Shown here in pieces: positions 52,481 through 61,949 of a stretch of 64,000 nucleotides of DNA. Numbering within the stretch: position 1 is the first letter of the stretch; each line of letters opens with the position of its first letter. The notes under the pieces are model-generated. The model did not search any database. It was not told where the DNA came from and saw nothing but the letters and a program-made list of their open reading frames with translations. Source of the stretch: Lentzea guizhouensis. Lineage in GTDB: Bacteria > Actinomycetota > Actinomycetes > Mycobacteriales > Pseudonocardiaceae. The stretch covers positions 186,001 through 250,000 of the forward strand of contig NZ_CP016793.1 in NCBI RefSeq assembly GCF_001701025.1, in the 5' to 3' direction. Both the position numbers and the translations under genes were made by a program.

Positions 52481-53194
52481 GTGATCAGCATCGGCACGTC
52501 CGGCTGGCGCTACCCCGAGTGGCGCGACGGCTTCTACCGCGGTGTCCCCCAACGCCTCTGGCTGAGCCACCTCGCGGCACAGGTGGACACCATCGAGGTC
52601 AACAGCTCGTTCTACCGCCTCCAGCCACCCGCCTACTACCGCAAGTGGGCGGCCGAGACCCCGACCGGCTTCACCTTCGCCGTCAAGGGCTCCAAGCTCG
52701 TCACGCACCACAAACGCCTGCGGCACGCGGAGGACGCGCTCAAGGCGTTCCTCGAAACACTCGCACTCGGCCCGAAGCAAGGCCCGATCATCTGGCAGCT
52801 GCCGCCCTCACTGCGCTTCGACGCCGCGGTTGTGCAGGACTTCCTGGCCGCGCTCCCTCCAGGCCGGCACGCCTTCGAACCGCGCCACGAGTCGTTCCGC
52901 ACCGACGCCTACTTCGACCTGCTGCACACCCACAACGTCGCCCACGTCATCTCCGACGCGCCGACGTTCCCGTGCATCGAAGCCGTCACCGCCGACTTCG
53001 CCTACGTGCGGCTGCACGGCCACGACGAGCTGTACATCAGCTCGTACTCCGACGAGCAGCTCGACGAGTGGGCTCGCAAGATCCACGAGTGGGACCGCGA
53101 CACCTACGTCTACTTCGACAACACGATGCACGGCGCCGCCCCGTACAACGCGCTGGACCTCATGGCCCGGTCCACGTCTCCAGCGCGGCGGTGA
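52481..53194 (+). CDS. DUF72 family protein
   Basis: A 237-residue TIM-barrel-like protein: ISIGTSGWRYPEWRDGFY, VEVNSSFYRLQ-like VNSSFYRLQPPAYYRKWAAETP, FAVKGSKLVTHHKRL, IIWQLPPSLRFD and YVRLHGHDELY. DUF72 function is not established. A longer paralogue lies at 60624-61433. The 3' end overlaps the convergent monooxygenase by 35 nt. Confidence 0.85.
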   Translation: MISIGTSGWRYPEWRDGFYRGVPQRLWLSHLAAQVDTIEVNSSFYRLQPPAYYRKWAAETPTGFTFAVKGSKLVTHHKRLRHAEDALKAFLETLALGPKQGPIIWQLPPSLRFDAAVVQDFLAALPPGRHAFEPRHESFRTDAYFDLLHTHNVAHVISDAPTFPCIEAVTADFAYVRLHGHDELYISSYSDEQLDEWARKIHEWDRDTYVYFDNTMHGAAPYNALDLMARSTSPARR

Positions 53195-54443
53195 GCGTCG
53201 CCTCGTCGTCCACCCACGCGACGTGCCCGTCCGGCCTGATCAGCACCTTGCCGACGGCCGGCACGTCCGCGAGCACCGGCTTCCCCGGATGCAGCAGCTC
53301 GGCGACCGTGCGTCCGCCCACCTCGACGTTCGGCGCCAGCCGCCCCAGCCACGGGTGGTCGCCGGGGATGCGCGGGTCGTACCGCGTGCCGACCCCCGTG
53401 ACCAGCTCCGCGAGCTGCTTGCCCACCCCCAGGTCCGCGACCATCTCCCGCACCGGCGCCAAGTCGTCGCGCCCCAGCAACGACTGCGCCCGCGTCGTCC
53501 GCAACACCTGCGCCCCAACGGGATGCCGCTCGTCGTGGTAGGTCCGCAACAACCCGGCGGGCGCGCGGTCCTGAACCGTCGCGGCCAGCTTCCAGCCGAG
53601 GTTCACCGCATCGGCCAGCGCCACGTTCACCCCGACCGCCCCGGCCGGCGGGTGCACGTGCGCGGCGTCCCCGGCCAGCACCACCCTGTCGCACACGTAC
53701 GTCTCGGCCTGCCGCGCCGCGTCGGAGAACCGCGACAGCCACCGCGGGTTCTCGAGGGGCACCACCCTGCCGAGCTTCCGGTCCAGCAACTCCTGCACGT
53801 ACGCCAGCTCCACCGGCCCTCGTCGCGGCTCCGGCTCGTCCAGCACGATCCGCACGTACCCCGGCCGCGGCAGCACGAACACCTCACCCGTCCGCAGCGC
53901 CTCGAAGTCGGCCTCGACGTCCGCGATCAACCCGTGCGAGGTCGCGTCCACCCCGGGAAACCCGATCCCCGCCCGCTTGCGCACCGTGCTCCGGCTGCCG
54001 TCGCACCCCACCAGGTACCGCACCCGCCGGCGTTCCCCGCCCACCAGCACGTCGACGCCGTCTTCGTCCTGCCGGAAGTCGAGGAGCTCGCTGTCCCACC
54101 TCACCCGCACACCCAGCTCGGCGAGCCACTCCTCCAACAGCTCCTCGACCCGGTTCTGCGCGATGCCGAGCGTGTACGGGTGATCGGTGTCCATCGTGGA
54201 CAGGTCCAGGAACACTCCCGGCAGGAACATCCCGTACTGCACAACAGGCCCTTCTGCCAGGAACCGGTCCAAGATTCCCCGCCGATCGAGGATCTCCAAG
54301 CTGCGCGCGGACAACGTGAACCCACGCGGATGCGGCCACCGTTCACTCCTGGCGTCCACCACCTCCACCTCGACCCCGGCCAGCGCCAGCTCCGCCGCCA
54401 CCATCAACCCGGCCGGCCCCGCCCCGGCCACCAGTACGCTCAC
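53160..54443 (-). CDS. FAD-dependent monooxygenase (PheA/TfdB type)
   Basis: A 427-residue flavoprotein hydroxylase. FAD motifs: VLVAGAGPAGLMVAAELALAGVEVEVVD at the N-terminus, VGCDGSRSTVRKRAG, and VVLAGDAAHVHPPAGAVGVNVALADAVNLGWKLA. It hydroxylates aromatic rings with NAD(P)H; related enzymes inactivate rifamycins or tetracyclines or tailor polyketides. The GTG start overlaps the stop of the PadR gene (GTGA), so the two are one operon. Confidence 0.88.
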   Translation of the reverse strand: MSVLVAGAGPAGLMVAAELALAGVEVEVVDARSERWPHPRGFTLSARSLEILDRRGILDRFLAEGPVVQYGMFLPGVFLDLSTMDTDHPYTLGIAQNRVEELLEEWLAELGVRVRWDSELLDFRQDEDGVDVLVGGERRRVRYLVGCDGSRSTVRKRAGIGFPGVDATSHGLIADVEADFEALRTGEVFVLPRPGYVRIVLDEPEPRRGPVELAYVQELLDRKLGRVVPLENPRWLSRFSDAARQAETYVCDRVVLAGDAAHVHPPAGAVGVNVALADAVNLGWKLAATVQDRAPAGLLRTYHDERHPVGAQVLRTTRAQSLLGRDDLAPVREMVADLGVGKQLAELVTGVGTRYDPRIPGDHPWLGRLAPNVEVGGRTVAELLHPGKPVLADVPAVGKVLIRPDGHVAWVDDEATLTAALETWTGP

Positions 54444-54994
54444 CCCTCCGGCCACGCCAGCCCACCTCCCTCGACCTCGCCGATGACCTCCTCGACCCAC
54501 CCGAGCTCGGCCTCGGTCATGCGCATCGCGTACTCGACCTCGACCACGAACAGTCGCGGAACCTGTTGCAACGCCTTGGCATGCCCATCCCGCATCTCTT
54601 CCAGTGACGTCCGCAGCCGCTCCGCCCGCTCCTGCAACGCCGCCACCGCGCCGTCTTTCCCGAGCGCGCCGAGGTAGCTGACCGCGGACAGGAACTTCGG
54701 GTACTCGGGCTGCGGCTCGCGCACGAACCGGTCGACCCAGCGCGTGAACTCCTGCTGCCCCAATGCGGTCAGCCCGTAGACCGTCCGCTCCGGCCGCGCA
54801 CCAACCCTGATGGTCTCGCGCGCCTCGATCCACTCGTCACGCACGAGCGCGCGCACCACGTCGTACAGCGAACCGGTCGTGACCTTGAAGGCGCGGTCCA
54901 TGCCGCGTTCCTTCAAGGTCGCGGCCATCGCGTGAGGGTGCAGCGGGGACTCCATGAGCAGGCCCAGGACGGCCATGCCCAGCGGGTTCTTCAT
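54440..54994 (-). CDS. PadR-family transcriptional regulator
   Basis: A 184-residue regulator: winged helix (LGMAVLGLLMESPLHPHAMAATLKERGMDRAFKVTTGSLYDVVRALV) and a C-terminal dimerisation domain with a long helix. PadR proteins repress detoxification or efflux genes and respond to aromatic or antibiotic ligands, fitting the linked monooxygenase. GGAG is 8 nt before ATG 54994; GTG 54997 is equally possible. Confidence 0.88.
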   Translation of the reverse strand: MKNPLGMAVLGLLMESPLHPHAMAATLKERGMDRAFKVTTGSLYDVVRALVRDEWIEARETIRVGARPERTVYGLTALGQQEFTRWVDRFVREPQPEYPKFLSAVSYLGALGKDGAVAALQERAERLRTSLEEMRDGHAKALQQVPRLFVVEVEYAMRMTEAELGWVEEVIGEVEGGGLAWPEG

Positions 54995-55084
54995 CACTCG
55001 ACTCCGATCGCTCGGTTCCGAGTATTTGCTTCCGACCGACGCCTGTCAACTGAACGCCGCAACATTCCACCCCTAACGATCGAT

Positions 55085-57046
55085 GTGCTTGGCGTGGACT
55101 TGACCAAGGCGCTGGAAACCCATCCCAAGCCGGAGATGGACGCGGAGCTGGAGCTGGCGGCACGCGAACGCAAGCGGGTGGTCGCCGACTACCCGTTGGA
55201 GGACTGGGCCCAACTCCCCTTGGAACGCTTCGCGATCGGCACGGGTGAGCCGTCGTTCTGCGAGGCGATGGAGGACGACACGCCACATCTGGGCAGCATC
55301 AAGGGCGGCAGCTTCGCGAAGCACATCATCTTCCAACGCGAACGCACCCAGAAGTGGTACGTCGCCGGCGCTCGCAAGGAGCAGTCACCGGAACGGGCCT
55401 GGGCGGCGGTGAACGACGAGTTCGTCGGAGCGCTGCTGGGCGATCTCAACACGGTACCGTCATTGCGGCACGGGCAGTCACTCGTCACCAAGGCGCTGCA
55501 CACGTACCGCCCGAGGGCGTTCCTGCCGATCTACTCCGCAGCCGATCTCCGGATGCTCATCCTCGCCCTCGGCGAGATCCCGGCGCCCAACGGCCTGGTG
55601 TGGGAGCTGAACCGGCAGCTCAAAGATCTGGTCGACGGCCATCGAGAACTCAGTTCCTGGCACTACCACGAGGTCGTCCGCTTTCTGCACGACCACCTCC
55701 TCGCACCCGTCGCGGCCAAGACCGTCGTCAAGATCGCACCCGGCCGTGGCGGCCGTTACTGGGACGAGTGTCTGCGGGACAACGTGATCCGCGTCGGCTG
55801 GGACAAGGTCGGCGACCTCCGGCAGTACACGACCGGTGAGGAGCTCGCCGCCGCGCTGACCGAGGTGTACCCGGAGAAGTCCGCACGCTCGCACCGCGCC
55901 AGCGCGACGCGGCTGTTCGAGTACTTCCGCGATCTCCCGGCCGGCGCGAAGGTGATCGCGAACCAGGGCAAGTCGAAGGTTCTCGCCGTCGGCACCGTCA
56001 CCGACCGCGGCTACCGCTACGACCCGGACATCGACCACTACCGCCACACCGTCTCCGTCGGCTGGGACACCTCGTACGAACAAAACCTCGACGCACCCGT
56101 CGGCGCCTGGCTCCGCACGTTCGCACCGGTCCGATCGGCTTTGTGGAACACCATCCTCACGAAAGCCGTCCCCGGCGTCGCCGCTCAACCAGCCCCAATC
56201 GCCAAAGAGGTCGAGGACGTCATCCGCGGCCTGGAACGCAAGAACCAGGTCGTCCTCTTCGGCCCACCCGGCACCGGCAAGACCCGGCTGGCTTTCGCGG
56301 CGGCACAGGAGTTCGCCGCGGACCGGGTCACTCACACGACGTTCCACCCGTCCTACGGCTACGAGGACTTCATCCTCGGCTACCGCCCCACCGAAACCGA
56401 CGGGAACGGCCTGTCGCTGACACTCACGAAGGGCGTGTTCTACCGGGTCTGCGAGCAGGCCAAGAACCAGCCGAACCACGTGCTCGTCATCGACGAGATC
56501 AACCGCGCCGACCTGCTCCGCGTGCTCGGCGAGTTGGTCACCTACCTGGAGAAGGACAAGCGCGGCAAGGAGTTCCAGCTCTCGACGGGCAGAGAACCGT
56601 TCAGCGTGCCACCGAACGTCTACATCATCGCCACCATGAACACCGCTGACCGCAGCGTCTCCCACCTCGACGCCGCGATCCGCAGGCGGTTCGAGTTCCA
56701 GCCGGTCCGCACCGACTACGAGGTCATCGCCGGCGCGGTCGGACCACTCGACCTGGTCGCGTTCCTGGAGGACTTGAACGGCAGGATCGCCGAGCACCTC
56801 AGCCCCGACCACGAGATCGGCCACGCGTTCTTCCTGCGTGAGGACAAGCCGCTCGACAACGAACGTGATGTCCACTCGGTGTACTTCCACGACGTGCTGC
56901 CGTTGTTGGAGGACTACACGAGCAACGACCAGTTCCTCCTCGACGCCATCCTCGGCAAGGCCAAGGTCGGACCGGAGACCACACCCGGCGACCTGCTGGA
57001 GGTGCTGGCCAAGGAGTTCAGCGCGGACGCCGACGCGAATGAATAG
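55085..57046 (+). CDS. mcrB: McrB-like AAA+ GTPase, type IV restriction
   Basis: About 653 residues. N-terminal helical region, then an EVE/PUA-like reader domain (about 220-340: RYWDECLRDNVIRVGWDKVGDLRQY through IDHYRHTVSVGWD) likely to recognise a modified base. The AAA+ motor has Walker A GPPGTGKTR (near 392), Walker B VLVIDEINRADLLRVLGEL, and the McrB signature MNTADRS near 518. It translocates DNA and activates the nuclease McrC. Start uncertain: GTG 55085, GTG 55094 or later; none has a clear ribosome site. Overlaps mcrC by 8 nt. Confidence 0.88.
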   Translation: MLGVDLTKALETHPKPEMDAELELAARERKRVVADYPLEDWAQLPLERFAIGTGEPSFCEAMEDDTPHLGSIKGGSFAKHIIFQRERTQKWYVAGARKEQSPERAWAAVNDEFVGALLGDLNTVPSLRHGQSLVTKALHTYRPRAFLPIYSAADLRMLILALGEIPAPNGLVWELNRQLKDLVDGHRELSSWHYHEVVRFLHDHLLAPVAAKTVVKIAPGRGGRYWDECLRDNVIRVGWDKVGDLRQYTTGEELAAALTEVYPEKSARSHRASATRLFEYFRDLPAGAKVIANQGKSKVLAVGTVTDRGYRYDPDIDHYRHTVSVGWDTSYEQNLDAPVGAWLRTFAPVRSALWNTILTKAVPGVAAQPAPIAKEVEDVIRGLERKNQVVLFGPPGTGKTRLAFAAAQEFAADRVTHTTFHPSYGYEDFILGYRPTETDGNGLSLTLTKGVFYRVCEQAKNQPNHVLVIDEINRADLLRVLGELVTYLEKDKRGKEFQLSTGREPFSVPPNVYIIATMNTADRSVSHLDAAIRRRFEFQPVRTDYEVIAGAVGPLDLVAFLEDLNGRIAEHLSPDHEIGHAFFLREDKPLDNERDVHSVYFHDVLPLLEDYTSNDQFLLDAILGKAKVGPETTPGDLLEVLAKEFSADADANE

Positions 57047-58196
57047 GATCCGCGAGCAACAAACAACGCTGCTGGACTTCCCACTCACCGAAGCGGATCT
57101 GTGGAAGTTCGACGACCCGACGCTGAGCAAGTACTTCACACCACGCCCAACCGCCAAGGGCATGACCTTGAAGGTGAACAAGGTCGTCGGCTTGCTCAAG
57201 CTCGACAACGCCGACTTGGTCATCGAGCCGAAGATTCCGGTCAGCGGCGACATGTTGCTGCACTGGCTGCACTACGCGACGAACAAGGACCACCCGATCT
57301 CGTCGCAGAAACGCCGGTGGGACACGGACGGCGCGTACTTCCCGGACATGGCGGTCGAGGCGTTGCTCGACGAGTGCCGTACGTTGCTGCGCGATCAGCT
57401 GCGCAAGGACTACCAGCCGAGCAACACCGTCGAGCCCGCCATCCGCGGCCGGCTCGACCTCACCCGCCAGGCCACCCATCGGTACGGGATGCTCGACCGG
57501 TTGCACGTCCGCACGTTCGACCGCACCGCGCAGATCTGGGAGAACGAGGTGTGTGGCGCCGCTCTCCAACACGCCGCGAAGACCGCCGCAAACCCCCAGC
57601 TCCGCCAGCAGGCCAGGCAGCTCGCCGTGAAGTTCCCGTCTTGCACCACAGAAGCAGCACGGACGGCGCTCGCCAGGTCCTGGCACAACCGGCTGAACCT
57701 GCGCTACCGGGCCGCGCACGCGTGGGCCGAGGTGGTGCTCAGGGCCGGAGGCGTATCGGACCTGTTCCTGCCGAGAACACTCGTCGGCGACTCCCACCTG
57801 ATGGTGATCGAGAAGGTCTGGGAACGAGTCGTGCACCGGATGGCGGGCAGCGCGACCAAGATCGACGGCGTCAAGATCCACCGCAGCCACCACACGGCCA
57901 CCTTCACCCCGGACGCACTGGTCGGACAGCTGCCGGTCGACGCCAAGTGGAAGGACTACGACCAGCGAAGCGTCACCCGTGAGGACATCCACCAGCTCCT
58001 CACCTACGCGCACGCCTACCAGCCCGACTCCCCGAGAGCGGTCATCGTGCACCCGTCGACCAAACCGACCGCCAAGCACACGATCGACGTCAAGCACCTG
58101 GGCCGCCGCGTCGCCGCCGTCGACGTGATCAGCGTCGACGTCGCGGTCCCGCCCGCCGAGAATTCGGCCCTCCTGCAAACCTTGCTCCCCCACTAA
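57039..58196 (+). CDS. mcrC: McrC-like nuclease, type IV restriction
   Basis: A 385-residue protein. The N-terminal part contacts McrB; a PD-(D/E)xK nuclease occupies the C-terminal third, with TPDALVG and LPVDAKWKDYD (near 290-305) and a following EDIHQLLTYAHAY helix. With McrB it cleaves DNA carrying modified bases and so defends against modified phage DNA. Start ATG 57039 lies within the end of mcrB. Confidence 0.88.
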   Translation: MNRIREQQTTLLDFPLTEADLWKFDDPTLSKYFTPRPTAKGMTLKVNKVVGLLKLDNADLVIEPKIPVSGDMLLHWLHYATNKDHPISSQKRRWDTDGAYFPDMAVEALLDECRTLLRDQLRKDYQPSNTVEPAIRGRLDLTRQATHRYGMLDRLHVRTFDRTAQIWENEVCGAALQHAAKTAANPQLRQQARQLAVKFPSCTTEAARTALARSWHNRLNLRYRAAHAWAEVVLRAGGVSDLFLPRTLVGDSHLMVIEKVWERVVHRMAGSATKIDGVKIHRSHHTATFTPDALVGQLPVDAKWKDYDQRSVTREDIHQLLTYAHAYQPDSPRAVIVHPSTKPTAKHTIDVKHLGRRVAAVDVISVDVAVPPAENSALLQTLLPH

Positions 58197-58207
58197 CCTG
58201 TTCAGAC

Positions 58208-59920
58208 ATGAGAACGATTCGCGTCTTGGCTCCCCTGCTCCTGGCCGCGAGTCTCGTGGCCCCCGCGCAAGCGGAAGAGGCGACCTGGACCGGCCCCCTC
58301 AGCACCCGAGGCCGGTGGATCGTCGACGCCCACGGTGACCGCTTCAAGCTCAAGTCCGGCAACTGGCACGGCGCCAGTGGCACCTGGAACGGCTCCGGCG
58401 ACATCAACGACCCCGCGACCCACCACGCCGGCGAGAAGGCCGACCAGGTCCCGCTCGGCCTCGACCGCGCGACAATGGCCACGATCGTCAGCGGCTTCAA
58501 GGAGATCGGCGTCAACAGCGTCCGGCTGCCGTTCTCCAACCAGATGATCAAGGACACCAACCCCGTCAACGGCCTGAAGGACGCGCAACTCAACGGCAAA
58601 CGACCGATCGAGGTGTACGACGCCGCGATAGCCGAACTGACCCGCAACAACCTCGCCGTCATCCTCAACAACCACACCACGACGTCACGCTGGTGCTGCG
58701 GTGTCGACGGCAACGAGCGGTGGAACACCAGCCAGAGCACGGACCAGTGGATCAACGACTGGGCGTTCATGGCCAACCGCTACAAGGACAACAAGCGCGT
58801 TGTGGGCGCCGACCTCTACAACGAGGTGCGCCGCAACGTCTGGGACGACCCCAACTGGGGCTGGGGCAACGACCACGACTGGCACAAGGCCTCCCAGCAG
58901 GCCGCCGACCGCATCCAGCAGACGGCACCGGACCTGCTGGTGATCGTCGAGGGCATCAACTGGACCGGCATCCCGGTCGACGGCTTCGCGCACGGCAGGC
59001 CCACGCTGGAACCCGCCCGGTTCCTCAGCCACACGCTCGCGAACCCGGACAAGCTGGTCTACAGCGCGCACTTCTACGGCTACACCGGCCCCAACCACAG
59101 CGGCGCCACCGGGATCGGTGAGACGAGCGACCCGCGCTACCAGGACCTCTCACCGCAGGAGCACGTCAACGTCCTGCAGCGCCAGGCCTTCTTCATCACC
59201 GAGGCGCAGAAGCACTTCACCGCGCCGCTGTGGATCAGTGAGTTCGGCGTCGGCGGGCGCGAGGAGTCCAACCCCAGGGCACGGGACTGGTTCGAGCGGT
59301 TCGTGAACCACCTCGTGGCCACCGACACCGACTTCGCCTACTGGCCGCTGGTCGGGTTCCACGACAACCGGCGCGGCAACGGCTGGGCGCTGCTGCACTG
59401 GGACGCCAACGGGAACCGCATGGGCGTCAACGACGGCGACGACTGGCGGGCCGGCGCGTGGAACCGGCTCGTCAACGGGCCCAGCCGCACCGGTCAGATC
59501 CCGCGCGAGACCCGGTGGAACCAGCTCACCAAGGAGTCCTGCCCGCAGAGCCAGAAGCTCATTGGCATCAGCCACACCGGCAACCGCGGCCTGTGCGTGA
59601 GTGGTCCACAGTGGAGCAGCACGACCCGTGTCACCAATGAGCAGCACGTGACGAACGACTGGGCCTCCGGCTACACGAAGCTGCAGTGCCCTACCGGGAA
59701 CGCCGCCGTCGGCTACGCGAACTTCACGCTGGTCTGCGCCCCGGTCGCCACCGGGTCCAGCACCCGCGTGCTGTGGTTCGACCGCGGTGACAACCGGCCG
59801 GACCAGGGCGGCGACTGGGCCAACGGGCACTACAAGGGACAGTGCGCGCAAGACGAGCACATCGCTGGCGTGGCCTACAACTGGCGCAGGACCCCGGACG
59901 CGCTGCTCTGCCGGAAATAG
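58208..59920 (+). CDS. Secreted GH5-family glycoside hydrolase with repeat-containing C-terminal domain
   Basis: A 570-residue exported enzyme (signal 1-22). GH5 catalytic domain: acid/base Glu206 in DLYNEVRR, His288 in SAHFYGYTG and nucleophile Glu345 in LWISEFGVGG; RLPFSNQ and NNHTTTS also fit. Substrate probably cellulose or another beta-glycan. The last 125 residues form a Cys-paired domain with repeated CP-x-G and DWA-x-G-x(2)-K-x-QC motifs that I do not recognise as a known carbohydrate-binding module. It starts 12 nt after mcrC. Confidence 0.88.
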   Translation: MRTIRVLAPLLLAASLVAPAQAEEATWTGPLSTRGRWIVDAHGDRFKLKSGNWHGASGTWNGSGDINDPATHHAGEKADQVPLGLDRATMATIVSGFKEIGVNSVRLPFSNQMIKDTNPVNGLKDAQLNGKRPIEVYDAAIAELTRNNLAVILNNHTTTSRWCCGVDGNERWNTSQSTDQWINDWAFMANRYKDNKRVVGADLYNEVRRNVWDDPNWGWGNDHDWHKASQQAADRIQQTAPDLLVIVEGINWTGIPVDGFAHGRPTLEPARFLSHTLANPDKLVYSAHFYGYTGPNHSGATGIGETSDPRYQDLSPQEHVNVLQRQAFFITEAQKHFTAPLWISEFGVGGREESNPRARDWFERFVNHLVATDTDFAYWPLVGFHDNRRGNGWALLHWDANGNRMGVNDGDDWRAGAWNRLVNGPSRTGQIPRETRWNQLTKESCPQSQKLIGISHTGNRGLCVSGPQWSSTTRVTNEQHVTNDWASGYTKLQCPTGNAAVGYANFTLVCAPVATGSSTRVLWFDRGDNRPDQGGDWANGHYKGQCAQDEHIAGVAYNWRRTPDALLCRK

Positions 59921-60606
59921 ATTCCGAAGTGTTCGCGGAACGCGGCCTCCGGATCATCCACAGCGACTTCGGTCTTCCCGCCGCGTTCCGTGAGCACCAG
60001 CTTCTTGTCCGTCAACGTCTTCCGCCCCTCCGGCGTCAGGATCGTCGCCCGCGGCGCAACGCGGAAGTGCGACTCCGGCGCGGTCTGCTGCCACCAGCAG
60101 GTCGGCGCGAACTCGGACAACTCGCGCGGCCGCCGTTCCACGCGGTAACAAGGCGAATCGCCGTTGTAGACGACCACGTCCTCACCGTCGTCAGCCAGAC
60201 GGAAAACACCGGCGGGGTCCTGCTGCTCGGCACGCGAGTCCCACCTCAGCGGGTGCAGCGAGAACGCCCCGAACCCGACGTCGCACAGCCACTCACCGTC
60301 CACCAGCAACGTCAGGTGGTCGAACGGTGGCCCGAACCTCGATCCGTCGAACACCCGCGCGGCCAGCAGCTCGACGCGATGTCCCAGGTCCCGCAACAGC
60401 TCCGCGAACAACCCGTTGAGCTCGTAGCAGAACCCGCCCCGCCGCTGCACCACGACCTTGTCGTACAGCCACGGGACCTCCAGGACGATCCGGACGTCCA
60501 TGTGCGTGTAGAGGTTCTCGAACGGAACGCTGCGCAGGTGCCGCTCCTGCAGCTCCGCCAACGACGAGTCACGCGAGGCACCGATGCGCTGTAGGTAGGC
60601 GTCCAC
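59875..60606 (-). CDS. nat: Arylamine N-acetyltransferase
   Basis: A 243-residue NAT. The catalytic triad is visible as Cys60 (RRGGFCYELNG), His97 (FDHLTLLV) and Asp109 (CDVGFG). It acetylates arylamines or hydrazines, or makes amide bonds in natural products. GTG 60606. It overlaps the 3' end of the GH5 gene by 46 nt on the opposite strand. Confidence 0.92.
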   Translation of the reverse strand: MDAYLQRIGASRDSSLAELQERHLRSVPFENLYTHMDVRIVLEVPWLYDKVVVQRRGGFCYELNGLFAELLRDLGHRVELLAARVFDGSRFGPPFDHLTLLVDGEWLCDVGFGAFSLHPLRWDSRAEQQDPAGVFRLADDGEDVVVYNGDSPCYRVERRPRELSEFAPTCWWQQTAPESHFRVAPRATILTPEGRKTLTDKKLVLTERGGKTEVAVDDPEAAFREHFGIYFRQSSASGVLRQL

Positions 60607-60623
60607 CGTGCCACGATAGCCGC

Positions 60624-61433
60624 ATGGGTGAGGTCAGGATCGGCACTTCGGGGTGGGTCTACCCGCCCTGGCGCGGCAAGTTCTACCCCAAGGGCGTCAC
60701 GCAGAAACGCGAGCTCGCCTACCTCAGCGAGCAACTGAGCTCCGTCGAGATCAACGGCTCCTTCTACTCGCTGCAACGCCCGTCCAGCTACCAGAAGTGG
60801 GCCGCCGAGACGCCGGACGACTTCGTGTTCGCCGTCAAGGGCAGCCGGTTCATCACCCACATGAAACGCCTGAAGGACGGCCGCGAGCTGCTCGCGAACT
60901 ACCTCGCGTCCGGCGTTCTCGCGCTGGGCCCGAAGCTGGGCCCGATCCTCTGGCAGCTGCCGCCCACCCTGCAGTTCGACGCCGAGCTGCTCACGCACTT
61001 CTTCGAGGCGCTCCCCCGCACCACCACCGAAGCCGCGGAAACAGCCAAGCTGCACGACCACCGCGTCGACCCGGCCCACACGACCACCGACGCCGAGCGC
61101 CCGATGCGGTATGCGCTGGAGATCCGCCACGACAGCTACCGGACCCCGGAGTTCCTCGACCTGCTCAGGCGCCACGACATCGCGCTCGTGATCGCCGACG
61201 CGGCCGGCAAGTACCCGTTGATCGAGGAGGTCACGACGGACTTCGCCTACATCAGGCTGCACGGCCACGACGAGCTCTACGTCAGCGGCTACACCGACGA
61301 GGGCCTGGACATGTGGGCGGAGAAGATCAGGACGTGGCGCGAGCAGGGTGACGTGTTCGTCTACTTCGACAACGACGCGAAGGCCTACGCGCCGCGTGAC
61401 GCGATGGCGCTCCAAGATCGTCTGGCCGATTGA
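60624..61433 (+). CDS. DUF72 family protein, second copy
   Basis: A 269-residue paralogue of the protein at 52481 (IGTSGWVYPPWRGKFY, INGSFYSLQRPSSYQKWAAETP, YIRLHGHDELY) with an extra segment of about 30 residues after residue 130 (TTTEAAETAKLHDHRVDPAH). Family function unknown. Confidence 0.88.
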   Translation: MGEVRIGTSGWVYPPWRGKFYPKGVTQKRELAYLSEQLSSVEINGSFYSLQRPSSYQKWAAETPDDFVFAVKGSRFITHMKRLKDGRELLANYLASGVLALGPKLGPILWQLPPTLQFDAELLTHFFEALPRTTTEAAETAKLHDHRVDPAHTTTDAERPMRYALEIRHDSYRTPEFLDLLRRHDIALVIADAAGKYPLIEEVTTDFAYIRLHGHDELYVSGYTDEGLDMWAEKIRTWREQGDVFVYFDNDAKAYAPRDAMALQDRLAD

Positions 61434-61473
61434 GCCGAACGGACGCACACTCGTTGCCGACGGAGGTGCGCCC

Positions 61474-61830
61474 ATGTCGACGAAGAGCATCATCGCCACC
61501 TTGGTGATCACTGCGAGCGCGGTCGCCTCCAGTGGGATCGCTGTTGCGCAGAGTGACAAGACCTGCGACAAGGGCGAGTTCTGCGTGTGGACCGGGCCGG
61601 ACTACACCGGGGCCGTCCAGCGCCTCGACCTGGAGACCGCGAACCCCGCCGAGTGCATCACCCTCAACCTGGTCGGGAGGTCCTTCGCCAATCGCCTGAG
61701 CAGGGACGCGACCGTCTACCAGCGGGAGAACTGCTCGACGGAGGCCGAGTTCACCACCTACCCGAAGCACGGGACGTACGTGCCGGACGCGTACTTCGTG
61801 ATCAGGGGGCTGGAGGTGTGGGGGCCATAA
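61474..61830 (+). CDS. Secreted peptidase inhibitor, I36-like
   Basis: A 118-residue exported protein (signal 1-26, ending near AVA-QSD). The mature part has four cysteines and the beta/gamma-crystallin-like GEFCVWTGPDYTGAVQRLD of I36 metalloprotease inhibitors from Streptomyces. GGAGG 8 nt before ATG 61474. Possibly protects against own or foreign proteases. Confidence 0.75.
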   Translation: MSTKSIIATLVITASAVASSGIAVAQSDKTCDKGEFCVWTGPDYTGAVQRLDLETANPAECITLNLVGRSFANRLSRDATVYQRENCSTEAEFTTYPKHGTYVPDAYFVIRGLEVWGP

Positions 61831-61862
61831 CGAGGGCGGACTACTCTAGTCACCCTATGTAA

Positions 61863-61934
61863 CACCACTCGATCGTGTGAGTACTCGCCAGTAGGTCTCA
61901 TTTGCTGCCTAGGTTGCCGCCCTATCGAGTGGTG
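61863..61934. promoter_or_regulatory. Inverted repeat before the SMC-like ATPase gene
   Basis: CACCACTCGAT (61863-61873) and ATCGAGTGGTG (61924-61934) match perfectly over 11 bp with 50 bp between. It ends 7 nt before the GGAGG of the downstream gene, so it may be an operator pair or a leader stem. Confidence 0.45.
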
Positions 61935-61949
61935 GCAGCTGGAGGAAAT

